64,000 bases of DNA from Ectobacillus funiculus (GCF_004138295.1 NZ_SCFM01000013.1:181557-245556), one strand, 5' to 3'; positions 19,145-28,447 are shown, numbered from the stretch's first letter. Numbers and translations: made by a program. Notes: generated from the letters alone by a model not told the origin.

Positions 19145-19537
19145 ATGAATAAAAAAGCAATTACTTGGGGCATTCGCCTTGGAAGTATATCACTGGCAGT
19201 CGGCTTAGCTGCCTATATGTCAGCACAGGAAGACGGACAGCAAGGAGTTTCAGTAAATGGTACACAGCAAAACGATGCATCCTCATCGTCGCAGCAAAAT
19301 GACACATTGGCACCGCAAAATGGACAGACCGAAAGCAATCAACAATTTGGAAGAAGACAAGAACAGCGAGGCTCTAACAGCTTCAACGAACAATCTGATG
19401 ATCAATACAGCGGAAATACACAATCCGAAACAGAGGAGCAGTCGGGAACAACCAGTCAATACGGGGACAATGGCCAAAGCGAGGGCAGTATGCAGGAAAA
19501 CTCACGTAGCTTTGACACAATGACAGGAGGGTCGTAA
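19145..19537 (+). CDS. Small anchored Ser/Gln/Asn-rich extracytoplasmic protein
   Basis: Protein of 130 aa with no family I can name. Residues about 7-25 form one hydrophobic segment (TWGIRLGSISLAVGLAAYM) that is a membrane anchor or signal peptide without a lipobox. The rest is low-complexity, rich in Q, S, N, G and E, and so probably disordered outside the cell. It ends DTMTGGS, which fits the Dxx(S/T)Gx(S/T) pattern of ApbE flavinylation sites. The same codons, however, provide the AGGAGGG ribosome binding site of apbE 3 bp downstream. First gene of a three-gene operon with apbE and a ferric-reductase-like gene. Confidence 0.75.
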   Translation: MNKKAITWGIRLGSISLAVGLAAYMSAQEDGQQGVSVNGTQQNDASSSSQQNDTLAPQNGQTESNQQFGRRQEQRGSNSFNEQSDDQYSGNTQSETEEQSGTTSQYGDNGQSEGSMQENSRSFDTMTGGS

Positions 19538-19539
19538 AA

Positions 19540-20421
19540 GTGAAAACATATAACTTTTCCGCAATGAATACAAACATTCAGCTTGGTATAGAGCGAAGCA
19601 AGCGCTCAGACGAAGAGCTGCTTCAGCAAGTCCAGCATATCTTTGAAATGGTTGAGAATGCCTGCAGCAGATTTTTGCCAGATAGTGAGCTATCACGCCT
19701 AAATGAACAAGTTGGACAGGAGGTCGCATTATCTCCTCTCCTCTTTTCCATTTTGCAGCAAGCAGCCAAATGTTACAGAGAAACAAACGGATTGTTTCAG
19801 CCTGGTGTATTAGCTGCACTAGAACAGGAAGGATACCGCCAATCGATTGAGCAAATTCGCGGGCAAGAGATAACAACTTTCGTATCCGCACCTATTGCTG
19901 TTGCAACAAAGCTTCCTTATGCACTAGATGATAAGAACATAACGATTGTGGCGGAGGAAAAGCTCGATTTAGGAGGCATCGCAAAAGGATGGGCTGTTGA
20001 CTACACAGCAGCACTTCTTCAAGCAAACGCTGACGGTTTTATCAATGCGGGAGGGGACCTATGCATATTCGGCCAGCTCGCAAACAAATTGACTGTCGGT
20101 ATTGAGCATCCGTATATACCTGGGGAAAGCATGTCCTCATTGTCTCTGTCGTCTGGTGCGCTCGCAACATCCTCCACTGCAAAGCGGAGATGGAAAAGCA
20201 ATGGAGAGTGGAAGCATCATCTCATTGATCCAAGAACAGGCACATCAGTAAATAGTAGAATTGTCACTGTTACTGTCACAGCTCCAACTGCGGTACAAGC
20301 AGATGTGTGGGCAAAAACAGTGCTATTGCTTGGAGAAGAACAAGGTGGCGCATGGATTGAACAAAAGGGTGAGCGTGCCGTTTGGATGAACGAATTCGGT
20401 GAAGTCTGGAGGGTTGGCTAA
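19540..20421 (+). CDS. apbE: FAD:protein FMN transferase (ApbE family)
   Basis: Enzyme of 293 aa that attaches FMN covalently to Ser/Thr of target proteins on the outer side of the membrane. Family motifs visible: SRFLPDSELSRLN (about residues 44-56), LDLGGIAKGWAVD (about 145-157), FINAGGDL (about 167-174) and the HHLIDPRTGTSV segment (about 227-238). No clear N-terminal signal peptide or lipobox is visible, which is unusual for an exported ApbE, so either it is cytoplasmic or the start is misjudged. GTG start with AGGAGGG upstream. Its neighbours suggest a role in an extracytoplasmic electron-transfer chain. Confidence 0.9.
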   Translation: MKTYNFSAMNTNIQLGIERSKRSDEELLQQVQHIFEMVENACSRFLPDSELSRLNEQVGQEVALSPLLFSILQQAAKCYRETNGLFQPGVLAALEQEGYRQSIEQIRGQEITTFVSAPIAVATKLPYALDDKNITIVAEEKLDLGGIAKGWAVDYTAALLQANADGFINAGGDLCIFGQLANKLTVGIEHPYIPGESMSSLSLSSGALATSSTAKRRWKSNGEWKHHLIDPRTGTSVNSRIVTVTVTAPTAVQADVWAKTVLLLGEEQGGAWIEQKGERAVWMNEFGEVWRVG

Positions 20422-20422
20422 T

Positions 20423-20965
20423 ATGCAGGAATATATATGGTATTTCATCCGGACCACCGGTCTCGTCGCCTATTTATTGATGTATGGGTCGGTAATGGTT
20501 GGGCTGTTTTCACAAATTCAGAAGCGAAAAAAGAAAAAAATGATAAACACGCTTCATGCCCATGAAGTATTGTCCAATTGGACGTGTATCCTCACCATCG
20601 CTCATCTTGCTCTTTTATTCTTCGATACGTATGTGTCCTTTGATTGGAAGGACCTGCTCATTCCATTTGTAACTGATTATAAACCATTGCCAATGGCGAT
20701 CGGAATTTTCTCACTGTACTTGCTAATTCTGACATGGATTACAACAAAGCTTCGCAAGCAAATTGGTATGAAGCTTTGGCGAGTGCTTCATATGTTCACA
20801 CCAATTTTATATATCCTCGTTACAATTCACGGTGTGTGGCTCGGCACAGATTTTCAAAAGGTCATACTTCTACTGATGAATATCATCCCGTTTGCCTCCT
20901 TTGTTTGGATGTTCCTTGTCCGTCATGATGAAGTGGAGAAGACACAACAAAGCCCGGTTTCTTGA
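20423..20965 (+). CDS. Ferric reductase-like transmembrane haem protein
   Basis: Integral membrane protein of 180 aa with five or six hydrophobic segments. Likely haem-ligand histidines lie in LTIAHLALLFF, RVLHMFTPILY and VTIHGVWLG. It corresponds to the ferric-reductase-like transmembrane domain alone, with no cytosolic FAD/NAD domain. It probably carries electrons across the membrane to a flavoprotein partner modified by the neighbouring ApbE. The start at ATG 20423 follows the apbE stop by 1 bp. The Lys-rich loop RKKKKM marks the cytoplasmic side. Confidence 0.82.
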   Translation: MQEYIWYFIRTTGLVAYLLMYGSVMVGLFSQIQKRKKKKMINTLHAHEVLSNWTCILTIAHLALLFFDTYVSFDWKDLLIPFVTDYKPLPMAIGIFSLYLLILTWITTKLRKQIGMKLWRVLHMFTPILYILVTIHGVWLGTDFQKVILLLMNIIPFASFVWMFLVRHDEVEKTQQSPVS

Positions 20966-20984
20966 AAATAGAACCGGGCTTTCC
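20949..20984 (+). terminator. Terminator of the ApbE operon
   Basis: AAAGCCCGGTT (20949-20959) pairs perfectly with AACCGGGCTTT (20972-20982). It overlaps the stop codon of the membrane gene; only a short T tract follows. Confidence 0.8.
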
Positions 20985-21020
20985 TATTGAAACTCGCTCT
21001 CAGAGACAAACATCATCTCA

Positions 21021-21566
21021 TTACGCTTGCTCATATTTTTTCACATGCTCACGATGATTCAATGTATGATCTACAAGCTCATCTAGCCGTTGAATCGCTT
21101 TTAACGCTTTATCATAAGAAATGGTGCGATAATGATGCTGACCACCCGGCTCTTCATCCATTTCATCTGCTTGCTTAATGATGCTTTGTAAAGAATTTAG
21201 CTCAATCGGTCTGCTTGGTAGGAACGAATCGGTATGAAATAAAATAGCAAGCGCAATCTCCTTTGCAATCCGCGGATCTTCCCCGAGTCGAATTAGCAGC
21301 TTATGTGCCCTCTCTGCACCTTTCACCGCATGTATATCATTTGTTTTATATAGCTCATAATCCCATTTTCCATCACGATACCACGTATAATGCCCAATAT
21401 CATGAAGAAACCCAGCTTTCACCGCCAAATCAACAGAAAGGCCGTGCTCATTTGCTAGGCGGAACGCATGATATGCAACTGCAATCGCATGCACCATCCC
21501 TGAACGGTTAATATACTTCTGCGCAATCGGATGCTGAAAAATTTGTTCTAGTGTAACATGACGCAT
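21021..21566 (-). CDS. HD domain phosphohydrolase
   Basis: Protein of 181 aa with the metal-binding HD pattern: H in VHAIAVAYHAF (about 26-33), HD in AGFLHDIGHYTWY (about H52-D53) and a later H/D pair in LAILFHTDSFLP. Proteins of this kind hydrolyse phosphate esters or nucleotides; the substrate is unknown. Ribosome binding site GAAGGAGTGA. It converges with the ApbE operon and stands alone. Confidence 0.82.
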   Translation of the reverse strand: MRHVTLEQIFQHPIAQKYINRSGMVHAIAVAYHAFRLANEHGLSVDLAVKAGFLHDIGHYTWYRDGKWDYELYKTNDIHAVKGAERAHKLLIRLGEDPRIAKEIALAILFHTDSFLPSRPIELNSLQSIIKQADEMDEEPGGQHHYRTISYDKALKAIQRLDELVDHTLNHREHVKKYEQA

Positions 21567-21664
21567 AGACCTTCACTCCTTCTTTCTAAATATAAAAGCG
21601 GACGGGAAGAAAAGGTAGGTATTCAGAACATCATACTACAAACTGGTTGTGTAGTAAAGCACAA

Positions 21665-21817
21665 GGTGGGAGCTTGTCTATCATAGAGAGTTCGAAAGTA
21701 TGGAGCATCTTAAACAGGAACTGGCTCAGTATATTTACTATTACAATCATAAACGGATTAAGGCAAAAGGGCATGAACCCGGTTCAATACCGGGCTCATG
21801 CCCAAGAGGCTGCCTGA
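21665..21817 (+). pseudogene. IS3-family transposase (OrfB) C-terminal remnant
   Basis: The stretch [17 protein letters not shown] is the end of an IS3/IS150-type OrfB integrase. A small deletion shifts the frame, after which [16 protein letters not shown] and a stop (21815-21817) are read in another frame. Only the last ~50 codons remain, with no DDE residues, no orfA and no terminal repeats seen. It is an old dead fragment between the HD gene and the amino acid permease. Confidence 0.8.
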
Positions 21818-21881
21818 CACGCCCGTGTCTATCTTTTTGGGCCAGTTCAAGCCGCGGTTCTTTTCTATTTCTCTCTAATCC

Positions 21882-23276
21882 CTAACCAATCTTTTCTTCC
21901 TTCGCAGTTCCAACCTGCGCCTTTTTATGAAATCCCTTCGCATAATACACCGCAGTCAAGCTGACGAGCCAAAGCGGCCCAATGATTAACGCAATTCTTG
22001 TGTCTGGGTTATATGCCATAATTCCAATGACTGCAGCGAGAAATGCTAATGAAATGTAGGAGGAGTAAGGGAAAAATGGCATAGCGTATTTCACTTGCTG
22101 CCGTTCTTCCGGGCTCAAGCTTTTTCGGTAACGAATTTGCGATAGCAGGATGACGCCCCATGTCCAAATTGCGCCAAAGGTTGCAATGCTTGTTACCCAC
22201 GTAAATACCTTTGCTGGAACAACGTAGTTTAACACGACGCCGATGAGAAGTGCGCCTGCTGATGCAAGTACAGCAATTCCCGGAACACCGCCCTTTGTTA
22301 GCTTGCTGTATGCTTTTGGTGCTTCGTTGTGCTCTGCTAGGTTAAAGAGCATGCGGCCTGTGCTGAAGATTCCGCTGTTACAGGAGGAGAGTGCCGCTGT
22401 TAGAACAACGAAGTTAATGATGCCTGCTGCACCTCGAATGCCAAATTTCTCAAATGTTAGTACAAATGGGCTACCTTGTGTTCCGATTTCTTGCCATGGG
22501 TAAATAGCCATGATGACAAACAACGCGCCAACATAGAAAATAAGGATACGCCAAAATACGGAGTCAATGGCTTTGGCAAGGGTTTTTTCTGGATTTTTGA
22601 CTTCGCCTGCTGTTACCCCAATCATTTCGATGCCAAGGTATGCAAACATAACCATTTGCAGCGATAGCAGAACGCCTTTTATGCCGTTCGGGAAAAGGCC
22701 GCCGTTTTCCCATAGATTGCTGATGCCTGTGGCAACACCGCCATTTCCAATACCAAATAGAATCATGCAAATGCTGAGGCCGATCATGGCGACAATAGTG
22801 ACAATTTTTATAAGTGCAAACCAAAATTCAAGCTCCCCATATGCTTTTACTGCCAGGAAGTTGACCATGGTCATCAGGACGAGTGCTGCCAATGCCCAAA
22901 TCCAGGTTGCAACGCTTGGGAACCAATATTTCATATAAATGCCGACTGCCGTAATTTCCGCCATGCATGTTACAACCCAGAGAAACCAATAGTTCCAGCC
23001 TGTTAAGTAGCCAGCGAGCGGACCGAGATAGTCGCGCGCATATTTGCTGAAGGAGCCGGCAACTGGTTTTTGAATCGCCATTTCTCCAAGAGCCCTCATA
23101 ATAAAGAACATAATAAGACCGCTAAAGCCGTATGCGAACAAAATTCCCGGTCCTGCAAGTTTAATAGCGGATGCCGAGCCGAGAAATAGCCCGACTCCAA
23201 TCGCTGCTCCTAAGGACATGAGTGTGATATGTCTTTCTTCTAATCCACGATGCAATTGCTGTTGGTTTTCTTTCAT
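21882..23276 (-). CDS. Amino acid permease (APC family; alanine/D-serine/glycine type)
   Basis: Membrane transporter of 464 aa with about twelve hydrophobic segments. The N-terminal signature [20 protein letters not shown] (about residues 16-35) is that of the amino acid transporter (AAT) family of proton symporters, which includes B. subtilis AapA and AlaP and the E. coli CycA transporter. It is divergent from an AdeR-like regulator and followed on the other side by ald and alr, so alanine (L or D) is the most likely substrate. Ribosome binding site GGGGAGAA. Complete. Confidence 0.88.
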   Translation of the reverse strand: MKENQQQLHRGLEERHITLMSLGAAIGVGLFLGSASAIKLAGPGILFAYGFSGLIMFFIMRALGEMAIQKPVAGSFSKYARDYLGPLAGYLTGWNYWFLWVVTCMAEITAVGIYMKYWFPSVATWIWALAALVLMTMVNFLAVKAYGELEFWFALIKIVTIVAMIGLSICMILFGIGNGGVATGISNLWENGGLFPNGIKGVLLSLQMVMFAYLGIEMIGVTAGEVKNPEKTLAKAIDSVFWRILIFYVGALFVIMAIYPWQEIGTQGSPFVLTFEKFGIRGAAGIINFVVLTAALSSCNSGIFSTGRMLFNLAEHNEAPKAYSKLTKGGVPGIAVLASAGALLIGVVLNYVVPAKVFTWVTSIATFGAIWTWGVILLSQIRYRKSLSPEERQQVKYAMPFFPYSSYISLAFLAAVIGIMAYNPDTRIALIIGPLWLVSLTAVYYAKGFHKKAQVGTAKEEKIG

Positions 23277-23569
23277 GCGTTTCTCCCCTTTATAAAACGT
23301 TGTGATGAAAGATTACAAGCTTGCCTCTTTATTGATCCCCCCATCGTTTCTTTTTTGAAAAATAGCAGATGCTTTTTTTATATAATAAAATTCAGCGTCC
23401 ATCCTGAGATATTTGTTAACGCTTACATATATGTAATCTCGGATAAAACATGATGAATCTTACTTGTTTTGATTGTAACAGTTTTGTGAACAAAAGTTTT
23501 TGTAGAAATACGAGAATTTTATGGTATCATTTTGTTGATTTCCACAAAAAAACAGGGGATGGATCGCTA

Positions 23570-24790
23570 TTGACATATATAGGAAAAAATCCGTTTAAAA
23601 CTGCTTTTGATAGCTTAGAAGAATTTGCAGAGCTTATTAGTGAGGTACTGGCATGCCCGATTACGATTGAGGATGCAAATCATCGGCTGCTTGCTTATAG
23701 TACGCATGATGAGCGAACAGATCCAGCACGCATTGCGACAATTATTGGCCGGCGTGTGCCGGAAAAGGTGATTAATAGTTTATGGAAAGAAGGGATTATT
23801 CCCGCGTTGCTTGAGAGCGATGAGGCAATTCGTGTAAAATCGCTTGATGGTATTGGACTCGGTGACCGCATCGCCATTTCTATTCGAAACAAAGGGGATG
23901 TGCTCGGATTTATTTGGGCATTAGAGGTAGATAAGGAATTTACCGATAGTGACTTCCTATTGCTTAAGGAAGCAGCTACTGCTGTAAAAAGCAAGCTGCT
24001 GCAGCTGCAAGCGCGAAAAAATAAGAAGGAAGAGCGTTCGCAGGAGTTTTTTTGGAAGCTGTTGACGGGCCATATGCAGAGGCGGGATGAAATTACGGAT
24101 CATCTTCAGTTGCTGCAAATTAAGCAGGCCTCGTCGTTTGTGCTTGCGGTATTTCAGTTTCAACATGAGATTACGCGCGAAGAGGAAAAGCAAATGATGT
24201 ATTTGCTGCAAACGAGCCAGCAGGTGCAGGTGATGCTACATACGGTAGACGGCGAGCGTCTCGTCCTGCTTCTATCAGCCATGGAGCATCAGGAAATGAG
24301 CCGTTTTGTAGAGGAATTCGTCTGCAGGCTAGAAAAACGATTCCATATCTCCGGCATTCAGCCAGCCTTTGGCAATATATATGATAATTACGCAAAAATT
24401 GAAAAGGCATACAAGGAAGCGCTCAATGTGCTGACGATAAAGAAGAAGTTTCCGATCGAGACGGCAGCTCTTCATAGCTATGGTGACATGGGCATCTATC
24501 AATTAATTGATTTGCTGTTAGAAAACAGGAAAGGGACGGATCACCGCAATCAGGCACTGAAAAAGCTGCAGGATTATGATCAAAAGCATAATAGTAATCT
24601 CGTTGAAACATTGGATGTGTTCTTAAATAAAGACAGTAACGTGAATGATGCTGCAAAAGCGTTAACTGTCCATCCGAATACGCTTGCCTATCGTTTAAAA
24701 CGTATTTCTGAAATTGGAGGTATTAATTTTAAGGACCCCAATCAAAAGCTAATGCTGTATCTTGATTTAAAGCTAGAGAAGTTTTTGTGA
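23570..24790 (+). CDS. adeR: PucR/CdaR-type transcriptional activator, AdeR-like
   Basis: Regulator of 406 aa with an N-terminal sensory (GAF-like) region (about residues 15-140) and a C-terminal PucR helix-turn-helix (DAAKALTVHPNTLAYRLKRI, about 368-387). In B. subtilis AdeR activates the alanine dehydrogenase gene, and ald follows here by 102 bp. The start is the TTG at 23570 behind GGGGATGG; an upstream in-frame ATG at 23450 would add 40 Cys/Phe-rich residues that do not look like the family. It is divergent from the amino acid permease, so both may be its targets. Confidence 0.85.
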   Translation: MTYIGKNPFKTAFDSLEEFAELISEVLACPITIEDANHRLLAYSTHDERTDPARIATIIGRRVPEKVINSLWKEGIIPALLESDEAIRVKSLDGIGLGDRIAISIRNKGDVLGFIWALEVDKEFTDSDFLLLKEAATAVKSKLLQLQARKNKKEERSQEFFWKLLTGHMQRRDEITDHLQLLQIKQASSFVLAVFQFQHEITREEEKQMMYLLQTSQQVQVMLHTVDGERLVLLLSAMEHQEMSRFVEEFVCRLEKRFHISGIQPAFGNIYDNYAKIEKAYKEALNVLTIKKKFPIETAALHSYGDMGIYQLIDLLLENRKGTDHRNQALKKLQDYDQKHNSNLVETLDVFLNKDSNVNDAAKALTVHPNTLAYRLKRISEIGGINFKDPNQKLMLYLDLKLEKFL

Positions 24791-24843
24791 TTTTCCCCAA
24801 AAGCAGCCTTTCTTTTTCTCCTTTCGCCACAAGGCAAAACCTT

Positions 24844-24860
24844 TGAAAACGTTTTATACT
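24844..24860 (+). promoter_or_regulatory. ald promoter with cre-like site
   Basis: TGAAAACGTTTTAT (24844-24857) matches the CcpA catabolite-response consensus except near the 3' end. It overlaps a -10 TATACT (24855-24860). No good -35 is present, as expected for an activator-dependent promoter. Confidence 0.5.
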
Positions 24861-24892
24861 GAGGCTACAAAGTTGTTAAGGGGGAAAATTAT

Positions 24893-26026
24893 ATGATTAT
24901 TGGGGTACCTAAGGAAATCAAAAACAATGAAAACCGTGTGGCACTTACACCAGCAGGAGTGCTTTCATTCGTAAACGCAGGTCATACCGTACTAATTGAA
25001 CAAAATGCCGGAGCAGGAAGCGGCTTTACGAACGAGGATTATACAAATGCAGGTGCGACGATGCTGGAGAGCGCAGCTGATGTTTGGGAGAAGTCACAAA
25101 TGATTATGAAGGTAAAAGAGCCGCTCCAAAGTGAGTACGGCTACTTCCGTCCAGGGTTGATTTTATTTACTTATTTGCACCTAGCGGCAGAGCCATCATT
25201 GGCGCAGGCATTAAAAGATAGCGGCGTAACCGCAATTGCATATGAAACGGTAACAGTAAACCGCACCCTTCCGCTTCTTACGCCGATGAGTGAAGTAGCA
25301 GGCCGTATGTCTGTTCAAATTGGGGCACAATTTTTGCAAAAGTCAAATGGCGGGCAAGGTATTTTACTTGCAGGCGTACCAGGCGTAAAGCGCGGCAAAG
25401 TTGTGATTATTGGCGGTGGCATCGTTGGTACGAATGCAGCGAAAATAGCAATCGGCATTGGGGCAGATGTTACAATTGTTGATGTAAGTGCAGATCGTCT
25501 TCGTCAATTGGATGATATTTTTGGAACAAATGTGAAAACGTTAATGTCTAATCCGTTAAATATTGCTGAAGCAGTGAAGGAAGCCGATCTTCTCGTTAGC
25601 GCTGTATTAATTCCCGGCGCTAAGGCTCCGAAGCTTGTAACAGAAGAAATGGTACAAACGATGAAGCCGGGATCTGTGATTGTCGACGTTGCGATTGACC
25701 AGGGCGGTGTTGTGGAAACGTGTGATCATGTAACAACGCATGACAATCCGACCTTCGAAAAATATGGTGTAGTACACTATTCTGTTGCAAATATGCCAGG
25801 AGCAGTACCAAGAACATCAACGCTTGCATTAACAAACGTTACAGTCCCGTATGCACTGCAAATCGCAAACAAAGGCGTATATAAGGCTATTGCAGAAAAC
25901 CCTGCGTTAAAGCTTGGTTTGAACGTGGCAAATGGAGAGATTACGTATGAAGCAGTGGCGAGAGATCTTGGCTATGAATATGTACCAGTTGAGAGAGCGT
26001 TTGAAAAGGAAGTAACATTCGCATAA
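24893..26026 (+). CDS. ald: Alanine dehydrogenase
   Basis: NAD-dependent enzyme of 377 aa that deaminates L-alanine to pyruvate and ammonia, and the reverse. Visible are the N-terminal [20 protein letters not shown] (residues 1-20), the substrate region KVKEP (K about 74), YLHLAAE (His about 95) and the Rossmann motif [13 protein letters not shown] (about 175-187). It is preceded by adeR and followed by alanine racemase. In spore formers Ald supplies pyruvate for sporulation and growth on alanine. Ribosome binding site AAGGGGGAAA. Complete. Confidence 0.96.
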   Translation: MIIGVPKEIKNNENRVALTPAGVLSFVNAGHTVLIEQNAGAGSGFTNEDYTNAGATMLESAADVWEKSQMIMKVKEPLQSEYGYFRPGLILFTYLHLAAEPSLAQALKDSGVTAIAYETVTVNRTLPLLTPMSEVAGRMSVQIGAQFLQKSNGGQGILLAGVPGVKRGKVVIIGGGIVGTNAAKIAIGIGADVTIVDVSADRLRQLDDIFGTNVKTLMSNPLNIAEAVKEADLLVSAVLIPGAKAPKLVTEEMVQTMKPGSVIVDVAIDQGGVVETCDHVTTHDNPTFEKYGVVHYSVANMPGAVPRTSTLALTNVTVPYALQIANKGVYKAIAENPALKLGLNVANGEITYEAVARDLGYEYVPVERAFEKEVTFA

Positions 26027-26029
26027 ATG

Positions 26030-26055
26030 GCAGCTCCCTCTGTGAGGGGGCTGTT
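26030..26055 (+). terminator. Hairpin between ald and alr
   Basis: CAGCTCCCTC (26030-26039) pairs with GAGGGGGCTG (26043-26052), with one G-T pair, followed by only TTT. It probably gives partial termination or processing, so alr may be read at a lower level than ald. Confidence 0.65.
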
Positions 26056-26074
26056 TATCTATAGGGGGATATGT

Positions 26075-27223
26075 ATGAATAGCTATCGTGATACATGGGC
26101 AGAGATTTCGCTTTGTGATATTGAAGAAAATATGACGCAATTTCGGGAATTCGTACAAAAGCATACAAAGCTAATGGCTGTAGTCAAGGCAGATGGCTAC
26201 GGCCATGGCGCAATCGAGGTTGCTAAGGCGGTGATCCGAGCAGGAGCCAGCTACCTTGGTGTGGCTATACTAGATGAAGCGCTGCAACTTAGGGGTGCGG
26301 GTATTTCTCATCCTATTATAGTGCTTGGCTATACACCGGTTCGTTCCGTTGCCACAGCAATTTCGGCGAATATCACACTCACTGTTTTTAATGATGAGGT
26401 GCTGGAGGAAGTAATTCAGCAATCCACCATGCAGCAGCAAACTGCCTGTATTCATCTAAAAGTAGATACAGGCATGTCAAGAATTGGAGTTACCTCAGCG
26501 GCTGAGGCGCTTATGCTGGCACAAAAGGCGATTTCAGCTCCGTTTATTAAGCTTGAAGGAATTTTTACTCATTTTGCAAATGCTGATGCTATGGATAAAT
26601 CGTATACATACAAGCAGTTTCATACATTTTTACAAATCATAGAAGTCTTAAAGCAGCATAACATCGAGATCCCGCTCAAGCATTGCTGTAACAGTGCCGC
26701 CGCGATGCGATTTCCAGAAATGCATTTGGATATGGTGCGCATCGGTATTGCCTTGTACGGACTATGCCCGGATGTATCGTTAAGAGAACATCCTATCAAG
26801 CTTAAACAAGCAATGAGCTTAAAAATGAAAATTGCTGCAGTTAAAACCGTTCCGCCTTGGCAGCCAATCAGTTACGGATGTACATCCATACATGAAGAGA
26901 AGCGACAAATTGCCACACTTCCCATAGGCTATGCTGATGGTATATCCCGTTCACTATCCAATCAGGGAGGCGTGCTGGTGCAGGAATCCTTTGCCCCGAT
27001 AACTGGACGAATATGCATGGACCAAATGATGATTGACGTAACACATCTTTTGGGGTGCCAACCAGGGGAGGAGGCAGTGCTATTTGGACGAAGTGGTTAT
27101 GCTTTTCAATCGATTGACACGATTGCGGATATCATGGGGACAATTCATTATGAAGTGGTTTGTTTAATAGGAAAACGAGTACCTAGGGTGTATGTGTATG
27201 GTAATGACCTGGCAGATCTGTAA
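26075..27223 (+). CDS. alr: Alanine racemase
   Basis: PLP enzyme of 382 aa that interconverts L- and D-alanine. The PLP lysine is in AVVKADGYGHG (about K39), and the second catalytic residue, Tyr, is in ISYGCTSIHEE (about 265). GRICMDQMMIDV is the conserved C-terminal motif. The start at ATG 26075 follows AGGGGGA; the frame upstream contains the hairpin described above and is not coding. Next to ald it most likely serves catabolism or conversion of imported D-alanine; a second housekeeping racemase elsewhere is likely. D-alanine is also the dlt substrate. Confidence 0.94.
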   Translation: MNSYRDTWAEISLCDIEENMTQFREFVQKHTKLMAVVKADGYGHGAIEVAKAVIRAGASYLGVAILDEALQLRGAGISHPIIVLGYTPVRSVATAISANITLTVFNDEVLEEVIQQSTMQQQTACIHLKVDTGMSRIGVTSAAEALMLAQKAISAPFIKLEGIFTHFANADAMDKSYTYKQFHTFLQIIEVLKQHNIEIPLKHCCNSAAAMRFPEMHLDMVRIGIALYGLCPDVSLREHPIKLKQAMSLKMKIAAVKTVPPWQPISYGCTSIHEEKRQIATLPIGYADGISRSLSNQGGVLVQESFAPITGRICMDQMMIDVTHLLGCQPGEEAVLFGRSGYAFQSIDTIADIMGTIHYEVVCLIGKRVPRVYVYGNDLADL

Positions 27224-27240
27224 AGGATCTGTTTTTTTTA
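27213..27240 (+). terminator. alr terminator
   Basis: CAGATC/GATCTG stem (27213-27218, 27226-27231) followed by eight or more T. It overlaps the alr stop codon. Confidence 0.8.
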
Positions 27241-27241
27241 T

Positions 27242-27295
27242 ACTGTAAGAAAGTATAAACTTCCAGCTAGAGGTGAATTCGACGTAGCGAATTCA
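27242..27295 (+). repeat. Family A intergenic repeat, copy 5 (5' half only)
   Basis: ACTGTAAGAAAGTATAAAC through GACGTAGCGAATTC only. The right arm of the hairpin and the terminator-like end are missing. Confidence 0.7.
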
Positions 27296-27383
27296 ACAGC
27301 CCATAATTAGTGTGAGTAAGGTTTTTTATAATAAATGGCATACGAAATAAATTAGAATCCATCTGTAAGACCCAAAGAAAACC

Positions 27384-27410
27384 AGAAAAACCGCTCTAGG
27401 CGGTTTTTCT
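27384..27410. terminator. Bidirectional terminator at the DUF805 gene
   Basis: AGAAAAACCGC/GCGGTTTTTCT perfect 11-bp stem (27384-27394, 27400-27410) with T runs in both directions. Confidence 0.88.
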
Positions 27411-27431
27411 AAAGTATTATATTTTATCAGT

Positions 27432-27788
27432 TCAATAGCTTACACTGCGTTTAGGATTTGGTCCATATTGATTATCGCCCTCTTGGCTGTCCTGGCATGC
27501 AAATACAATTAAAATGATGCTGCCGATAAGAGGGATTAGGCTGATTAGGAGCCACCAGCCGCTTCTTCCCGTATCATGCAGTCTACGAACGCCGACAGCT
27601 AAGGATGGCAGCAGAATGAGTAAAGAATAGATTCCTGTTAGCACCGACGAAAGATCTGCCATTGTATCTATTATGGAAAGCACAATAGAGATAATGACAT
27701 TAACAAGGACGAACATCCAATATTCCTGACGACTTGCTCTTCCTTGAAAGCCTACATAATTCTTTAACACCTTCAAATACCATTGCAT
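27432..27788 (-). CDS. DUF805 family membrane protein
   Basis: Small membrane protein of 118 aa with three or four hydrophobic segments. The N-terminal MQWYLKVLKNYVGFQGRASR and the motif RRLHDTGRSGWW (about residues 66-77) are diagnostic for the DUF805/YhaH family. The role is unknown. RBS AAGGGGGAA. It is single and flanked by terminators. Confidence 0.88.
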   Translation of the reverse strand: MQWYLKVLKNYVGFQGRASRQEYWMFVLVNVIISIVLSIIDTMADLSSVLTGIYSLLILLPSLAVGVRRLHDTGRSGWWLLISLIPLIGSIILIVFACQDSQEGDNQYGPNPKRSVSY

Positions 27789-27948
27789 GTGAGTTCCCCC
27801 TTATGAATGTAATGGTTAGCTGTACAGCGGACGCTTCATTACTAACATATGTGGTCTTGTTCCAAATTATTAAACTGTTTGTTTAAAAAAGTGAAAGTCT
27901 ATTTATTGTTGTTAATAGGGAACTTACATCAAAACTTATTTCAAAATC

Positions 27949-27978
27949 AAAATCTCAAGTAAAACAGCTTGAGATTTT
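27949..27978 (+). terminator. Orphan terminator
   Basis: AAAATCTCAAG (27949-27959) and CTTGAGATTTT (27968-27978), followed by TTT. The 160 bp before it hold no reading frame, so it could end a small RNA or be left over from a deleted gene. Confidence 0.75.
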
Positions 27979-28330
27979 TTTGGTATATAAAATCTGTGAA
28001 ATATCGGTAGGGTTTCTAATAAAACTGTATTTAAAATAGAGCGTTCGTTTATCTAGGTCTTTTTTATAAATGATTTCTTTCTATTCTTATTTCATTAGAA
28101 TTTCTATTACTCTTATTATAAAAATTGTAAAAACATTATCCTTCTTCACTCTTACAGCTCCAAGGAATTCAGCCGTTTCTTCTCTCGAATTTTATGCAGT
28201 TGTCCAAAATGTGTTTTTCATTTGTTCACAATATATTTTGCTAAGAAATTAAGTATTTTGCTGAAGTTTTCTTTTTTTTATGATCGAAAACTGTATTTCT
28301 TCAAGAAGAATTTGATTTTTTTCATATGAA

Positions 28331-28345
28331 TGAAAATTATTCTCA
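28331..28345. promoter_or_regulatory. Fur-box-like sequence
   Basis: TGAAAATTATTCTCA matches 12 of the 14 fixed positions of the Bacillus 7-1-7 Fur box (TGATAATNATTATCA). No gene starts downstream on either strand, so its role is doubtful. Confidence 0.35.
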
Positions 28346-28425
28346 ATTAAGTATACTTTTCTACGAAAGGAAGATGAGAGGGGGGAACGGTCAATGGTTG
28401 GCTTTCTAGTTTTTTTCAGATAAAT

Positions 28426-28447
28426 AAAAAAAGCCCTAAAAAAGGGC
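28426..28447 (-). terminator. Terminator of the 370-aa Rep-like gene
   Basis: On the minus strand GCCC and GGGC arms (28444-28447, 28433-28436) are followed by TTTTTTT. A short but well placed stem, 20 bp after the stop codon. Confidence 0.65.

Noticed and set aside
21769..21803. A strong hairpin GGGCATGA...TCATGCCC as a terminator
   Set aside because: It lies within the coding remnant of the IS3 transposase and has no T run; the symmetry comes from that coding sequence.
23450..23569. A 40-residue N-terminal extension of the AdeR-like protein
   Set aside because: Composition is unlike the family, and the TTG at 23570 has a well placed GGGGATGG.
28070..28252. A 60-codon hydrophobic frame
   Set aside because: Very AT-rich DNA gives hydrophobic codons by chance; no ribosome binding site or promoter.
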